Shown: one piece after another, positions 11,561 through 24,984 of the stretch
How the letters are laid out: every line of letters begins with the position of its first letter
How positions within the stretch are numbered: position 1 is the first letter of the stretch
Assembly: GCF_041146395.1 (NCBI RefSeq)
Contig: NC_090999.1
Span: 64,671,001-64,735,000, forward strand
DNA length: 64,000 nucleotides
Origin: Eulemur rufifrons
Taxonomy: Eukaryota; Chordata; Mammalia; Primates; Lemuridae
Direction of reading: 5' to 3'
Notes under the pieces: model-generated
The model's database searches: none
Told to the model about the DNA's origin: nothing
The model's input: only the letters and a program-made list of their open reading frames with translations
Translations under genes and position numbers: made by a program

Positions 11561-14040
11561 AAAAAATGAATCACTTTTACTGCATACATAACATACAAAA
11601 CATAGTTTTGTAGAAATGTTCTGGCCATTGCTTATGAGGGGGAAAAAAAGAAAAACAAAGAAAAAAAAGATTGTTCTATAGAAATCATGTTAACCAAAAT
11701 GTTAACGTGGTTATTCCTGGATATTGGGACTATGGTTAATTTTTATTTTCTTCTTTATGGTTAGCATTTTCCCTATGTTTTTGTAATAAATACTTATCAT
11801 TTTATATATAATAATAAAAAATACTTAGAAATGACCCCTGCTTTCAGGGAATCTTTTATAATCTTTTATTTTATATTCTCTATCCAACTTCATTTGAAAG
11901 TCTTCCAACCTTAACACTTCTTTCGTGCCAATATGTGTTTATCATTTCTTTCAAAATGTAATTCAAAACCTACATAATTCCAAAATAGTCCTTGACTATG
12001 ACCATTTCACCAAACTTTTTGCATTATTTTGTGGCATTTCTACTATTAAAAGAAAATCTATTGTTTTATATTATTTTGATATTGAATGTGTGTTTATGTC
12101 CTTCATTGAAATCCATCCTGGAGTAAAACAATAATGGACTGAAACACTGTTGAGCACTCACATGAGGTTGGTGATCATGATTTTGAAGGATTCCCAGTCT
12201 ATATGGTTGTGTAATTTTCTCTATCCAAAGCTAAGTATGGAAGTTAGTCAATAAGCACAAAGAATGCATTAAAGAAATGTCATTTGATAACAATTATAGA
12301 GTACCAGAATGATGATGGTTGAAAGTTTTCAAGTGTCCTGTATAGATCTGTGATGCTTTCATATTTATGAGATTTAAAAGTGATGAAGGACAAGCAAAAG
12401 TGGGAGATACCTTTATAGGTAAAAAGGCATCAAGTTTAAGATGCTGTGTGACAGGATAAGGGAAGGCTTGATGGGCAAAAAGGAACCAATAGGATGAGAA
12501 AATTAGCCTGAGTGAATGAATATGCATAGGATCAACATGATAAATAAAGGAGGGAGGGTAGACTGTGGTAGGTAATGCTAAAATTTGGATTTGGAAGCTT
12601 CTCATTAGGATGGCAGTGATCCAGCATGCACTGAAAGGGGGCCTGACCCCAGCCATCAATCTTTCCATTTCCTTACATGCACTCCATGTGCCCAAAGTAG
12701 AGAGAGGAGGAAGGAGGGTGGGAGGGGAAGAGAGAGAGAGAAAGAGAGAGAGAGAGAAAGAAACAGTTCTTTCTCTCAAGGAGCAGACTAAAAAGAAGTC
12801 CAAAAAAAAAAGGGGGGGGAGCCAATAGAAAGATTACTACTATTTTCTAAGTAAAAGATAACCATGACTTCAACAATAGAAAAGTAAATTATCAAGGGAC
12901 CAAAGTAGTTTGGCAAATATTTCAGTGGTATTTCAGAAAGGTGAAACTACTTTTAAAAAATTTATGGGGAAAAGGGAAAGGCTGTGAGGCTGCAGGTCAA
13001 CAGAGCTTTATATTGTGTTTGTGTTCCTGTACTTAAAACTATTGACTTGTCATCAGGGAGATAATAACAATTTGATATAAGAAAGAATGAAGCTTCTTAT
13101 CCTAATTGTGATCAATCAAAAATGGGAGCTGTAACTTTTCAAAACATAATAATTTTTTGAAATTGCCATTCCACGATATTATTTTTAAATTTTTGTTTCT
13201 ATGTTCCTGAATATATTTCTAAGATTTTATAAAACAGTGCTTAATATTTTAAACAAGTATTAACAGCCAATCTAATGTTAATTTTTACCTTTAAAAGTTA
13301 ATAAAGAGTTATGCTTGAAGTATTATATGTAAGCTAAACGTCTATAATTCAAGTTTCAGCTTTAGGCAAATTTTAACAGTTGAGTTATAAATTCCCAAGA
13401 ACAGGGATGATAATAAAATATGAATATATTATAAGCACTGCCAGAAAATATTATAATAAAGCAATAAAAAATCATATGTGATCAAAAGAAAGCACACAAA
13501 AATCATTTTGGAATCTCACTTGTCCTTTGCAATATTTTAAAATTATACCTTTCTATCCTAGGGTCTCTGTTTCTTTATTTAAACTAATATAATGGTTAGA
13601 ATCCTTATTTTACTTTCTTCTGTCTCTTCAATAGTAAAACTTCAGAATGACATTCTTCTTATGACAAACCAATACATGTTTAAAAAGGAGTGAAAGAACA
13701 TAGAAAAATAAACAACTAGAAAGGAATCCATACTGAAATTGAATAAGAAAAGAAGAAACATTAGGACCATATGATTTTTCCTCTGTAGAAAAGCCCAGTG
13801 AGGAGTTTCCTATGCCTTCTCGGATCTGTGGACAGACTGAGGAATTAATGTGTCTATAGGCTCTGGCTCACATGAAGTTCTACCTTTCAATATCAGGGCC
13901 TCACCTAGAATAAACACTATTAATGAGTATGGTAAGGAAGTGGGATATCCTAATTATAAATAACAATATGTTTTCTATACAACTGAAGAAGTTTCAAATG
14001 TGGCACTATAAAAAAAACACATTTAACTATAAATGTCATA
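11561..14040. other. Intron with a GA-rich tract; otherwise nothing recognised
   Basis: Contains a purine-rich low-complexity tract at 12705-12762 (GA/GAA units) and a mixed poly-A/poly-G run at 12801-12820. The open frames crossing this tract on both strands (12294-12828) are by-products of low complexity. Confidence 0.5.
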
Positions 14041-14165
14041 GAACCAAGAACCAGTAGATTTGAGTCCTGATCCTGGTTCTGCTAATTTCCATGTGACCTT
14101 GGGTAAGTCACTCAATCTCTCTAGAGGGAGGGAGCTCATGTTCCTCATTTACACAATGAAGCAGA
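14041..14165 (+). repeat. MIR SINE core
   Basis: Clear MIR core: 'gagtcctgatcctggttctgctaattt' then 'catgtgaccttgggtaagtcactcaatctctc'. Confidence 0.85.
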
Positions 14166-15529
14166 CAGGAAGACTGACATCAGCAAGTTAGTTGCCTAGA
14201 GGTGCCTGATGCTCTTTTGTACCCAAAAGAAAGGACTAAGGCAATGAATAAACAACTAAGATTTGACTAGAGTGTCGAGAGTGCTGGACTACAGTAGGGG
14301 AGTGGAAAGGTTCCTGGGGTACTCTCAGAAGCCCAGGAAAACAGTGTGGAGAGGGGACTGGCCCATCTTCCTTGCCCAGATGAGCCCAAAGTCAGGAGGG
14401 ATTTCCCCTTGTGGGGAAAAGGTAAGCAGATAAACCCCATCAGCTGCCACTGTCACTGCAAATACCTGCAGACCTTGCTAAAGGAGAATTCCACAGTCCT
14501 CACAAACCCTGAGCCCAGTCTGGAGAACTGTTAATGATTCACACAGCTATAGTACTCCAGAGTAGGAACACAAAGTATGCACCCCCACCCCCCACACACC
14601 TCACCTATCCTCTGTGACCCAAGTTCCTACAGTATGATGCCATCTTGAGACTTCTGGAGTGTGCCCTACTCTGGGGGCCAGGAACCATTGCACATCTCCA
14701 GCCCTGGGGCTCCATCTTCATTCTACCAAGCCCACACAGGTGGTTGTAACATAATTTTCACAGCCACTCAGAGCCTGGGCCCAGCATCAGCTGTGACTCT
14801 GGTCCTACACATCAGGGAAATCAACTCCTACCACCTGCACTTCCAGCCAGAGAAACAGTCTGGTGGATCTGCCCAAGATGGACCCACCCTTGAGCTGGTC
14901 AAACTGCCATGTGCCCTCACCTGTACAAGAGAGGCCCCTCAACTGCCTAGCATCTGGTATGCCCCTGAGCCAGCCAAGCACTGGAGCCCAGGGTCCAAGA
15001 AACAGCTTAGTGGGCCAACAACCAAAAAACATGCCCTCAGGCCATCCAAGAGTCATGCATCCCAGGCCAGAGAAACAGCTGAGTGAGCCTCATCTCCTGG
15101 CTGGCTGAGCTGCCATGTGCCCATGTATCAGGGCAGAGAAAGAGTCTGGAGGTCCCGCTGCTGGTAAATATGCCCCCAAGATGCTGCCACACACTGCAAC
15201 CCTAGCTAGAATAACAGCTCCATGGTCCTGACCCCAGCAAGCCAGAACTCAAGTTGGCCAAACCATTGTGTGCACACACATGTCCTAGCCTGAGAAACTG
15301 CCCAGCAAGTGCACCCCTGGCAAAGTCACAATACTGCTACCACACTCACAGCTTAGGCCACTGAGACATTTGCAGAAATCACTAGCATGGATTACAGCTG
15401 AAAAAACCGTTGCACAGAGACAACACTACTGCATCTAACTAGACCCAAAGCCAATACACCTCACCCTAACCAGCACCCTAAGACTTATTAATCAGAATAA
15501 ATCCTTCCCTATGAAACCTACTCCATAAA

Positions 15530-16660
15530 ATTGAAAAAGGCATCTGTTCTATCAGATGTGAAGAAATCAACATACGGACACAACAAACATGAAAAAGAAA
15601 GGAAATATGATATCTTCAAAGAAATACAATAATTCTCCAGTAATAGCCATCAATCATAAGGAAATACAATACACAATATGCCAGAAAAAGAATTCAAAAC
15701 AATAATTGTAAGAAAATTCAGTGAGATACAAGAAAATACAGATAGACAATTCAACACAATCAGGAAAACAATTTATGATTTGAATGAAAAATTCAACACA
15801 GATATCGATATCATAAAAAGGAACCAAACAGAAATCCTAGAGCTGAAGAATTAAATGAAATAAAAAATATAATCCAGAGCTTCAGCAACACAGTAGACTA
15901 AGCAGAAGAAAGAATACCTGAATAGAAGACAGTTCTTTTGAAATAATTCCAGCAGACAAAACAAAACAAAAAAGAATAAAAAAAGTCTACAGGATTTATG
16001 GGACATAATCAAGTGAACAAATTTTCATATTATGAGACTTCCAGAAAGGAAAAGAGAAGGGAAAATGTAGAAAACCAAGCTAACGAAATAACAACTAAAA
16101 AGTTCCCAAGTCTTGGGAGAAAAGTAAACATACAGATCCAGGAACCTCAAAAATTCCCAAATATATTCAACTCAAACAAGTCCTCTCTGAGACATATTAC
16201 AGTAAAATTTTCAAAAGTCAAAGACAAAGATAGAATTCTAAAAAGAAGTCACATATAAGGGACTCCTCATTAGACTAACAGAAGATTTCTCAGCAGAATC
16301 TGTAAAGGTCAGGAGACAATGAGATGATATATTCAAAGTACTAAAATAAAAATACTGGTGGGTAAGAATAACATACCCAGTGACACTATTATTCAGAAAT
16401 GAAGAAGAAATAAAGTCTTTTCCATACACACAAAAACTAAGAGAATTCATCACCACTAGACTGGCCTTACATGAAATGCGTAAGGGAGTACTATATCTGG
16501 TAACAAAAATACAATACCTACCATCATGAAAATATATGAAATTATAGAACTCACTGGTAGAGCTGAAACAAAAAGAACAAAGAGAAAGTAATCAAGTCTT
16601 ATCACTACAGAAAACCACCAAACTGTAAAAATAAATAAGAGAGGAAGTAAGGAACATAGG
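15530..16660 (+). pseudogene. L1 ORF1 remnant
   Basis: The A-rich coiled-coil-type coding region of L1 ORF1, broken by in-frame stops. The largest open piece (15998-16258) covers only 86 residues. The intact protein would be an RNA-binding chaperone of the L1 particle. Non-functional here. Confidence 0.6.
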
Positions 16661-16689
16661 ATACAAAAAACAACCAAAAAAAAAAAAAT

Positions 16690-19600
16690 TAATAAAAAAG
16701 GAGTAAATCCTCATTTATCAATAATAACCTTGAATATAAATATATTCAATTCCCCAATTAAAAAACACAGACTGGCTGAATAGAATAAAAAAAACAAGAC
16801 CCAACTATATCCTGCCTACAAGAAACTCAGATCCCCTTTAAAGACACACATAGACTAAAAATGAAGGGATGAAAAAAAAATTTCAAACAAATAAAAACAA
16901 ACAAAAAAGGACTATCTATACTTATATCAGATAAAACATACTTTAAGCCAAAATCATAAAAAGAGAAAAAGAAGGTTATTATGTAATAATAAAGAGATCC
17001 GTTGAGCAAGAGTACACAAAAATTCTAAATATATATGCAACCAACAATAAAACACCCAGATATATAAAGCAAATATTATTATATCTAAAGGGAGAGATGA
17101 TTCCAATACAATAATAGTTGGGGACTTCAACACCCCACTATAGCATTAGACAGATCATCTAGACAGAAAGTCAACAAAGAAACATTGGATTTAAACTGCA
17201 CCATAGAAAAAAATGGTCCTAACAAACATTTACAGAACATTTTACCCAACAGTTGTAGAATACACATTCTTCTCATCAGCATATAACCATTCTACGAGAT
17301 TGATCATATGTTAAAATACAAAACAAGTCTCAAAAAATTTTAAAAAAATCAAAATCATATCAAGTATCTTTTTTTTGTAAGAACCAAGAGATAAAAGCAA
17401 GAATATCAAGTATCTTTTTTACCACAATGGAACAAAACTAGAAATCATTAACAAGAGAAACATTTGAAACTAAACAGATACATGAAAATTAAACAACTTG
17501 CTCCTGAACAACCAAAGGTGAAGAAACACATTAAGAAGGAAATTTAAGGCCGGGCGCGGTGGCTCACGCCTGTAATCCTAGCACTCTGGGAGGCCGAGGT
17601 GGGCGGATCGTTTGAGCTCAGGAGTTCGAGACCAGCCTGAGCAAGAGCGAGACCCCATCTCTACTAAAAATAGAAAGAAATGATATGGACAGCTAAAAAT
17701 ATATATAAAAAAAAAAAAAAATTAGCCGGGCATGGTGGTGCATGCCTGTAGTCCCAGCTACTCGGGAGGCTGAGACAGGAGGATCGCTTGAGCTCAGGAG
17801 TTTGAGGTTGCTGTGAGCTAGGCTGACGCCACGGCACTCACTCTAGCCTGGGCAACAGAGTGAGACTCTGTCTCAAAAAAAAAAAAAAAAAAAAAAAAGA
17901 AGGAAATTTAAGATTGCTTGAAACAAAAATATTATAGGAACATAACATACCAAAACCTACGGAGCACAGCAAAAGCAGTGATAAGAGGCACATTGATAGC
18001 AATAAATTCCTGTATCAAAAAAGTAGAAAGACTTTAAATAAACAACCTAACAATTTACCTTAAGGAACTGGAGAAGGGAAAACAAACCAACACCAAAATT
18101 AGAAGAAGGAAAGAAATAATAAAGATCAAAGCAGAAATAAAACAACATTGAGAAAAAAATAGTAGAAAAGATCAATGAAGCAAAAAGTGTGTTTTTTCAG
18201 ATAAACAAAATTGACAAGCCATTAGCTAAACTAAGGAAAAAAGAGAGAAAAACAAATATATAAAATCAGAAACAAAAAAGGAGACATTACAACTGATATC
18301 AGAGAAATACAAGCAACATTAGAGACTATAATGAACAATTTTATACCAATAAATTTGAAAATCTAGAAGAAAGGGATAAATTCCTGGTCACACACAACCT
18401 ATAACAAACAAAGTTGAAGCAAGAATAAATATAAAACCTGTACAGACCAATAATGGGGGACAACATGGAATCAGTAATAAAAAGTCTCCCAATAAAGAAA
18501 AGATCTGGACCAAAGGGATTTACTGCTGAATTCCACCAAACTTCTAAAGAATATGAATTCTCTCAAACTTCTAAAAAATGTAAAAGGAATGAGTTCTTCC
18601 AAACCCATTCTACAAGGGCCAGCATAACCCTAATACCAAAACCAGATAAGAACACAACAAAAACAAACTACAGGCCAATACCCCTGATGAACATAAATGC
18701 AAAAATCCTGAACAAAATAGTAGGAAGTAAATCCAACAGCACATCAAAAAGATCATACACCATGATCAAATGGAATTTATTCCAAGGATGGTTCAATGCA
18801 TGCAAATCAATAACAAGACACATCACATCAATAGAACAAAGGACAAAAACCCAAAAGATCATCTTAACAGACACAGAAAAACCATGTAATAAAATGTAAC
18901 AGCGCTTCACAATAAAAACTACCAATAAATTAGGTATAGAAAAAAAGTACCTGAATATAATAAAGGCCATATATGACAAACCCACAGCTAACATCACATC
19001 GAATGTTCCCCTAAGGACTGGAACAAGACAAGGATGCCTACTCTCATCATTCTTATTCAACATACTACTGGAAGTCCTAAGAGCAATTAGGCAAGAGAAA
19101 GAAATAAAGGGTATTTTAATTGCAAAGAGAAAGTCAAATTGTCCTCCTTGGTAGTCAACATGAACTTATACATAGAAACACCTAAAGACTCAATCAAAAA
19201 ACTCTTAGAACTGAGAAACAAATTCAGTAAAATTGCAGGATACAAAATCAACATATAAAAATCATTGGTGTTTCTATACACCAATAACGAATTAGCTGAA
19301 AAAGAAATCAAGAAAGCAATCCCATTTACAACAGCTATAATAAAAATAAAATAGTTAAGACTATAGTTAACGAAAGAGTTGAAAGATCTCTACAAGGAAA
19401 ATTATACAACATTGATTAAAGAATTCAAAGAAGACACAAAAAAAGGCAAAGCATCTCATGTTCATGCATCAGAGAATCAATATTGTTAAAATAACCATAC
19501 TATCCCAAGCAATCTACAGATTCAGTACAAACCCTATAAAAACATCAATGATACTCTTCACTGGAATAGAAATAACCATTCTAAAATTTGTATGGAACCA

Positions 19601-20780
19601 CAAAGACTCTGAATTACCAAAGCAATGCTGAGCAAAAAGAACAGACCTGGAGACAACACACTATTAGATTTCAAAATATACTATAAAGTGATAGCAACCA
19701 AAACAGCTTAGTACAGGCATAAAAATATATATACAGACCAATGGAACAAAATAGAAATCCCAGAAATTAATCTATGTATCTACAGCCAACTGAGTTTTTA
19801 AAATAATACCAAGAACATTCATTGGGGAAAGGAAAGTCTCTTCAATAGTGTTGTGAAAACTGGATATCCATATGCCAAAGAATGAAACTAGAGCCCCATC
19901 TCTCACCCTATACAAAAATCAAATCAAAATGGATTAAAGACCTAAATGTAACATCCAAAACTTAAAACTACTAGAAGAAAACACAGAAGGATATGGGAAT
20001 GGGACAAGACTTTATGAATGAGACCTCAATAGCACAGGCAACAGAAGCAAAAATAAACAAAAGGGATTAAATAAATCTAAAAAGCTTCTGCACCATAAAG
20101 GAAACAATCAAAAGAGTGAAAAAGCAACCTACTGAGTGGGAGAAAATATTTAAAAGCTATTCATCTGACAAGGAATTAATATCCAGACTATACAAGGAAC
20201 TCAAAGATCTCAATAGCAAAAAACAAATAATGAAATATTTTGGAAATTTAATGAACAAAATGGGCCACAGATCTGAACAGACATTTCTCAAAAGAAGACA
20301 TATAAATGGCCAACAAGTATATGAAAAAAATGCTAAACATTAACCATCAGGGAAATGCAAACCAAAACCAAGATATCATCTTACCCAATAGAATTGCTAT
20401 TAGCAAAAGGACAAAAAACAATGCTGGCAAGGATGTGGAGAAAGGAACTCTTATGTGCTAATGGTGGGAATGTAAACTGGCCACTATAGAGAACAGTATA
20501 AAGGTTCCTCAAAAAACTAAAAATTGAATTACCATATGATCTAGCCATCCCACTTACTGGGTATTTATCCAAAGCAAAGGAAATCAGTATACTGAAGAGA
20601 TATCTGCACGTCCATGTTTATCACAGCACTATTTACAACAACCAAGATACGGAATCAACCCAAGTGTCCAACAACAGATGAATGTATAAAGAAAATACAC
20701 AATAGAATACTATTCAGCCATAATTAAGAATAAAATCCTGTCATTCACAACAACATGGATGAACCTGGAGTACATTATGT
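16690..20780 (+). pseudogene. L1 ORF2 remnant (endonuclease and reverse transcriptase)
   Basis: Contains recognisable ORF2 blocks. A reverse-transcriptase piece reading RPIPLMNINAKILNKI lies within an open frame at 18453-18899. The region around 19,140-19,170, where the catalytic FADD motif should be, reads cctccttggtagtcaacatg, so the active-site aspartates are destroyed. A young Alu at 17548-17898 splits the endonuclease part. Numerous frameshifts confirm a pseudogene. Confidence 0.75.
17548..17898 (+). mobile_element. Young strepsirrhine-type Alu inserted in the L1
   Basis: Nearly identical in type to the Alu at 960-1290, with a long A-tail. Its 15-bp target-site duplication (aagaaggaaatttaa) lies at 17533-17547 and 17897-17911. 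The insertion post-dates the L1. Confidence 0.95.
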
Positions 20781-21215
20781 TAAGCAAGCCAGGAACAGAA
20801 GGTTAAACACTGCATGTTGTCATATATGCTGTAGCTAAAAAAATTGATCTCAGAGGTAAAGAGTAGAACCGAGGTTACTAGAAGACAGGAAGGGTAGGAG
20901 GAAGCAGAGGATAGGAAGAGACACAAAATTTGGTGAAGGATACAAAATTATAGCTAGATGGGGAGAATAAGTTCTAGTGCTCCATAGCACAGCAGGATGC
21001 CTATAGTTAATAATACTACTATATATTTTCAAATAGCCAGAAGAAAGGATATTGAATGTTCCCAACACAAATAACTGACAAATGTTTGAGATGATGGATA
21101 TGCTAATTGCTCTAACTACTGTATATTTATATATCAAAACATCACTATATATCCCATAAACATGTAAAATTATGTATCAATTAAAATATATACAAATTTT
21201 TAAAAAGGAATGAAT

Positions 21216-22099
21216 CAAATAGATTTATTAGGCTCTAAGGTTTCTTCTAGGTTTAAATTTGTTGTATTCTATAAGAAATGGTAGGAGATGGATGTATTTC
21301 TCAACACCCCAAATCAGTTCTTCCAATGGACCCATTTTGTTTATCCATACCATCATTTTCCTGTCTCTTAGACTCTCAGAACAACTTTTTAACTCTTTCT
21401 TTTTTTTTTTTTTTTTGTTTTTTGTTTCTTATTTCTCTGCAACAATTGAAGGAATTTAACTCTTTCCTTTTCCCTTCCCTAGGCATGCTACATAGAAAGC
21501 TGAAGTAGAATCTACAGCTTAGCTAGAAATAATATGTGAAAAGATAAAATGTGAGGCAGCAAGATATTCTTATATGGTAATAGATAGATCCCCTGAACCA
21601 CACCCCAAGTTCTCAGCTTCCTAAAATATTCTAAGCAGCAGCTAGCCTGTGTTTCTGGGCTCCTCAAACTTGGCAGACTCCTTATTCAACAAAAGATGTC
21701 TGAGACAAACTTACACATCTTTGTGGTATGCCTCCACAATTAAAAGAGTGACATCAAGGAATCCTACCTTCACAGGCCAACATTTATCCTTGATCTATTC
21801 TTCTTTGCATTCTTTGCATTATTTTTTATATTGCTGGTTTGATCTGTGTTGCTGGTTTTACAATAAAGTGAAAATAAACTTTGACCATATCATCATTCTA
21901 AAACCTGGACCAGCCTTTTCTTCTAGCCTGGCTCATTTTTACTTTTCCATCCATATTTAGTCAAAAAGTAGTCTTCCTGTATATATCATTCACTAAATCC
22001 TCCCAACATTATATAATTTAAAATTTAATTTTTACTAAATCTTGACAATTTTATGTAATTCAGTGAACTCACTGAGACATAGATTAAAGCTATAATGTC
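21216..22099. other. Intron; no element assigned
   Basis: Contains a 17-base poly-T at about 21,400. A possible degraded LTR-like stretch lies at about 21,600-21,880 with an 'aataaagtgaaaataaac' end, too weak to name. Confidence 0.35.
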
Positions 22100-22345
22100 T
22101 AAATAATATTAATGATAATAGCCAATTCTTACGTAGCACTTATATGGGCCAGGTATTGTTCTAAGTACTTTATAAATATGAACGCACTTAATTCTTAACA
22201 TAATCCTATGGGATAGACACTATTATAATCTCTATATTAAAGAAATGGAAACTGAGGCACAGAAAGATCACTTGTCCAAGGTCACTTGGATAGGAAGTGG
22301 CAAGGCTGGGATTCAGACTGCTTCAAAGGCTGTCCTTAATCACTA
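22100..22345 (-). repeat. MIR SINE, nearly complete, reverse orientation
   Basis: Ordered blocks: 'ggtattgttctaagtacttta', 'cttaacataatcctatggga', 'aaatggaaactgaggcacag', 'ccaaggtcacttggataggaa', 'ggattcagactgc'. This is the reverse complement of the MIR consensus over most of its length. Confidence 0.9.
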
Positions 22346-22353
22346 TGACATTA

Positions 22354-23583
22354 AAATGTCCAATTTCAAATCAAAAGTGTAGTTTATTATGTCTCAAACA
22401 AGAAGCAGTACATTTAATCAAAGTATGCACCTATCCTATCGACACAGTTTTGCCATCTTAAAGATAGCTTGTTTATGCCAGCAGCAAGGAAGCCCAGAGT
22501 GCGAGTGGCAATGAAATCACAAAAGGCATTTTCCACAGCTTTTCGGAATTGAGTATTTTTCCTTGCAAGAAGTGGTCCAAAGCCTAGAAGAAGTGGTAGT
22601 CAGTTGATGCAAGGTCTGGTGAAGACAGTGGAAGACAGTTTCCAAGTCCAGCTTCTGTAGTTTCAGCAGCATTGTTTGTGCGACATGTGGTCGGGCATTA
22701 TCTTGCAAAAGGATTGACCCGTCTTTATTGACCAATGTTGGCTGTTTAATAGGAAGCATCCTCATCATTCCATCCAACTGGTTGTAGTAGACATCGACTA
22801 TAATAGATTGACCAGGTTTCATGAAGCTATAGTGGATAATACTGGAGCTGGACCATCAAACAGACACCATTAGCTTTTTTTGATGAACATTCACTTTTGG
22901 ACTGTGTTTCAGCGCTTCATCTTTATCCAATCATTGTGCTGAATATGCTGGTGATTGTCAAAAGGAATCCATTTTTCATCACACATCACAAAACGGTATA
23001 GAAATGGATCGCCTTTATGTTGTGACAGCAAAGAATGGCAAGCTTTGAGATGATTTCTCTTCTGAGTTCATTTAATTCATGCAGAACCCATCTATCCAGC
23101 TTCTTTATCTTGCTGATTTGTTTCAAATGGAATAGTAACATCAAACCTTGCTGCTAATTCACATGTAGGTTGAGATGGATTCACTTCCACTACAGCTTTC
23201 AGCTCATCATTATCCTTCCTTAGTCTCAGGTCACCCACATGGCTCATTTTCAAGCTTAAAATCACCAGAATGGAACTTCTCAAACCATCGAGGTACTGTG
23301 TGTTCATTAGCCACATCCTTCCCAAACACTTCGTTGATATTTCGAGCCGTCTGCGATGCATTGGTCCCATGAGGGAACTGATAATAGAAAATAACACGGA
23401 TTTTTGACTTATCTGTGGTTTCACAAAAACTGCTCTAAAAAATTTGAAACATAATCATAAGCCAAGACATGCGTTTGAAAGACTGAGGATGTACCTTCCC
23501 AATAAAAATAAAACAAGAAGTCTCAAAGCGAAATGTCAGAAGTATCAACTGTCAAACTTAGTACTTAAGGAAATCGGACATTT
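22354..23583 (-). mobile_element. Mariner-family (DD34D) DNA transposon, nearly complete
   Basis: A 1,230-bp element flanked by TA at 22352-22353 and 23584-23585. Its terminal inverted repeats begin aaatgtcc(a/g)atttc. The ITRs do not match the Hsmar1 ends (ggttggtgcaaaag) as I remember them. It encodes a decayed mariner transposase on the minus strand. The terminal repeats, target site and length (mariners are about 1.3 kb) all support a full-length insertion. Confidence 0.9.
22430..23425 (-). pseudogene. Mariner transposase pseudogene
   Basis: Minus-strand frames together cover the transposase. The N-terminal helix-turn-helix region is readable in pieces at 23,090-23,425. The first catalytic Asp sits in CDEKW (22983-22969). 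The second is in LLQDNARPH (Asp codon 22702-22700) and the third in TDYHFF (Asp codon 22601-22599). All three catalytic Asp codons survive, but they lie in different frames. D2 and D3 are 101 nt apart rather than the 105 expected for a 34-residue spacing, which shows indels. The C-terminal end reads WQNCVD...GAYFD-like, as in mariners. It would have cut and pasted DNA at TA sites but cannot make an intact protein now. Confidence 0.85.
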
Positions 23584-23585
23584 TA

Positions 23586-24980
23586 TAATTAATAGCCTAC
23601 TATAAACTGTCTCTGTATAGACTCATACTTTTATAAAAATTATTATTTACTTCTTATATATGCTGATTTGTTTTCTGCCATATACATTTGATAGTTTTCC
23701 CTAGAACCATTATAAATGTCCTTCATCATAAAACCTGCACAACTGTAAAAAAAAACAAAACCCAAGTTTTTAAAATCTAGACCTTCCCTGTATGATTTTA
23801 GAGTTGCCTGAAATTTCTTTCATTAATTACAGACAATTGAAATTTAATGTTTCAGCTTCCCCTAAAGATTAAAATGGATCTCAATTTGTTTATAGTCATT
23901 TAAGATACCTTATACATTGAAGTTCTTATTTTGGGAAACAAAGAATTTTTTATTCCATTCAATTTATTTTCTGAACTCTCATCTATATATTAGGTTTTTC
24001 TCAATAAACTGCTATGCTTTCTGCTAATAATTGTGGAAGTTCTGATTATCATAATTTTATGAGCTAGAATATCAATATATATCTGGTAAGTACTCGTATT
24101 TACATACTACAGCTATTCAAATTCCCTTCTTAAAATATAAAATACTTCATTGTAACTCTTCTATTAATGATTTATATATGTGTGCATATGAAGTAGAAAT
24201 TGACAGGATCAGTCAGAATACACTACTGTAGCTTGACAAGCAAACAGAATTAATTGTCATATGATTTACTCACCAATTCTGACATTGCTTTCTTTATTTT
24301 TCAATGCCCATCTTTCTAGAAAATATTTTCATTTTAATAACTCTTTATAATATTCAATATGCAATCCTAACCATCTCTTGCTTTAATAGACCAGTGAAAC
24401 CAAGGTAATATAAAAATGAATTTTAATTTTAGCATTCTTTTAAAACATGGTATTCATACATTTCACATGATTTCAAAGTCATAAAATTATTATATATTTT
24501 GAGATTAAAACTAAATGTCATGGAATTAGTGATTAACAAATTTTCAACTGAAGTAAATTATTAATTTGGAGAAAAGTACATCTGTATTAGTAGAAAGTTT
24601 AAGTTATGAGCACTTAAAAAAAAGGCAGTTCTGTATTATTTATCAACTGGGAATAATAACAAACATAGCTTATGAGATATCAATTACATTTTTAAGAAAC
24701 TCTCTTTCAATAATTAGATAATAATGATTTGACCTTAGCATGCACTTTGTACCAAAATGGGTGCTTCCCAAGGATTAAGAGTTCTTAAAGTGTGTTCCAA
24801 AGGCTTAAGAATTTCTCTTAAAATGTTGTTAATAGTATTAACTAACCAGTCATATCAATGTGGAACTGTTCTCCTAAAATATTGGTGATATTATAATTTA
24901 GCTTAACATTAATTTGATTAAAAAAATCTACTCATTGCAATAAACTTTTATGATTTCCAGGGCTTTGCTCCATGCATTAT
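23586..24980. other. AT-rich intron, nothing recognised
   Basis: Non-coding, AT-rich sequence without a named repeat or plausible exon. Confidence 0.5.
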
Positions 24981-24984
24981 CACT

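Larger units (their letters stand above)
14270..21215 (+). mobile_element. Old, nearly full-length L1 (LINE-1), interrupted by a young Alu
   Basis: About 6.6 kb after removing the Alu at 17548-17898. A GC-rich 5' UTR (about 14,270-15,480) is followed by an ORF1 region (about 15,530-16,660), an ORF2 region (about 16,690-20,780) and an AT-rich 3' UTR ending near 21,215 in a degraded A-rich tail. The sequence style fits an old mammalian L1M subfamily. Both ORFs carry many stops and frameshifts, so the copy is dead. A small repeat (caagtatctttttt) occurs at about 17,360 and 17,407. The 5' boundary is approximate and no target-site duplication was identified. Confidence 0.88.

Noticed and set aside
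12294..12828. Overlapping open frames on both strands (169 and 87 residues)
   Set aside because: They cross a GA-rich low-complexity tract, where stop codons are rare by composition. Serine- and arginine/glutamate-rich runs result.
14661..15108. Overlapping open frames of 141, 81 and 83 residues
   Set aside because: They lie in the GC-rich 5' UTR of the old L1.
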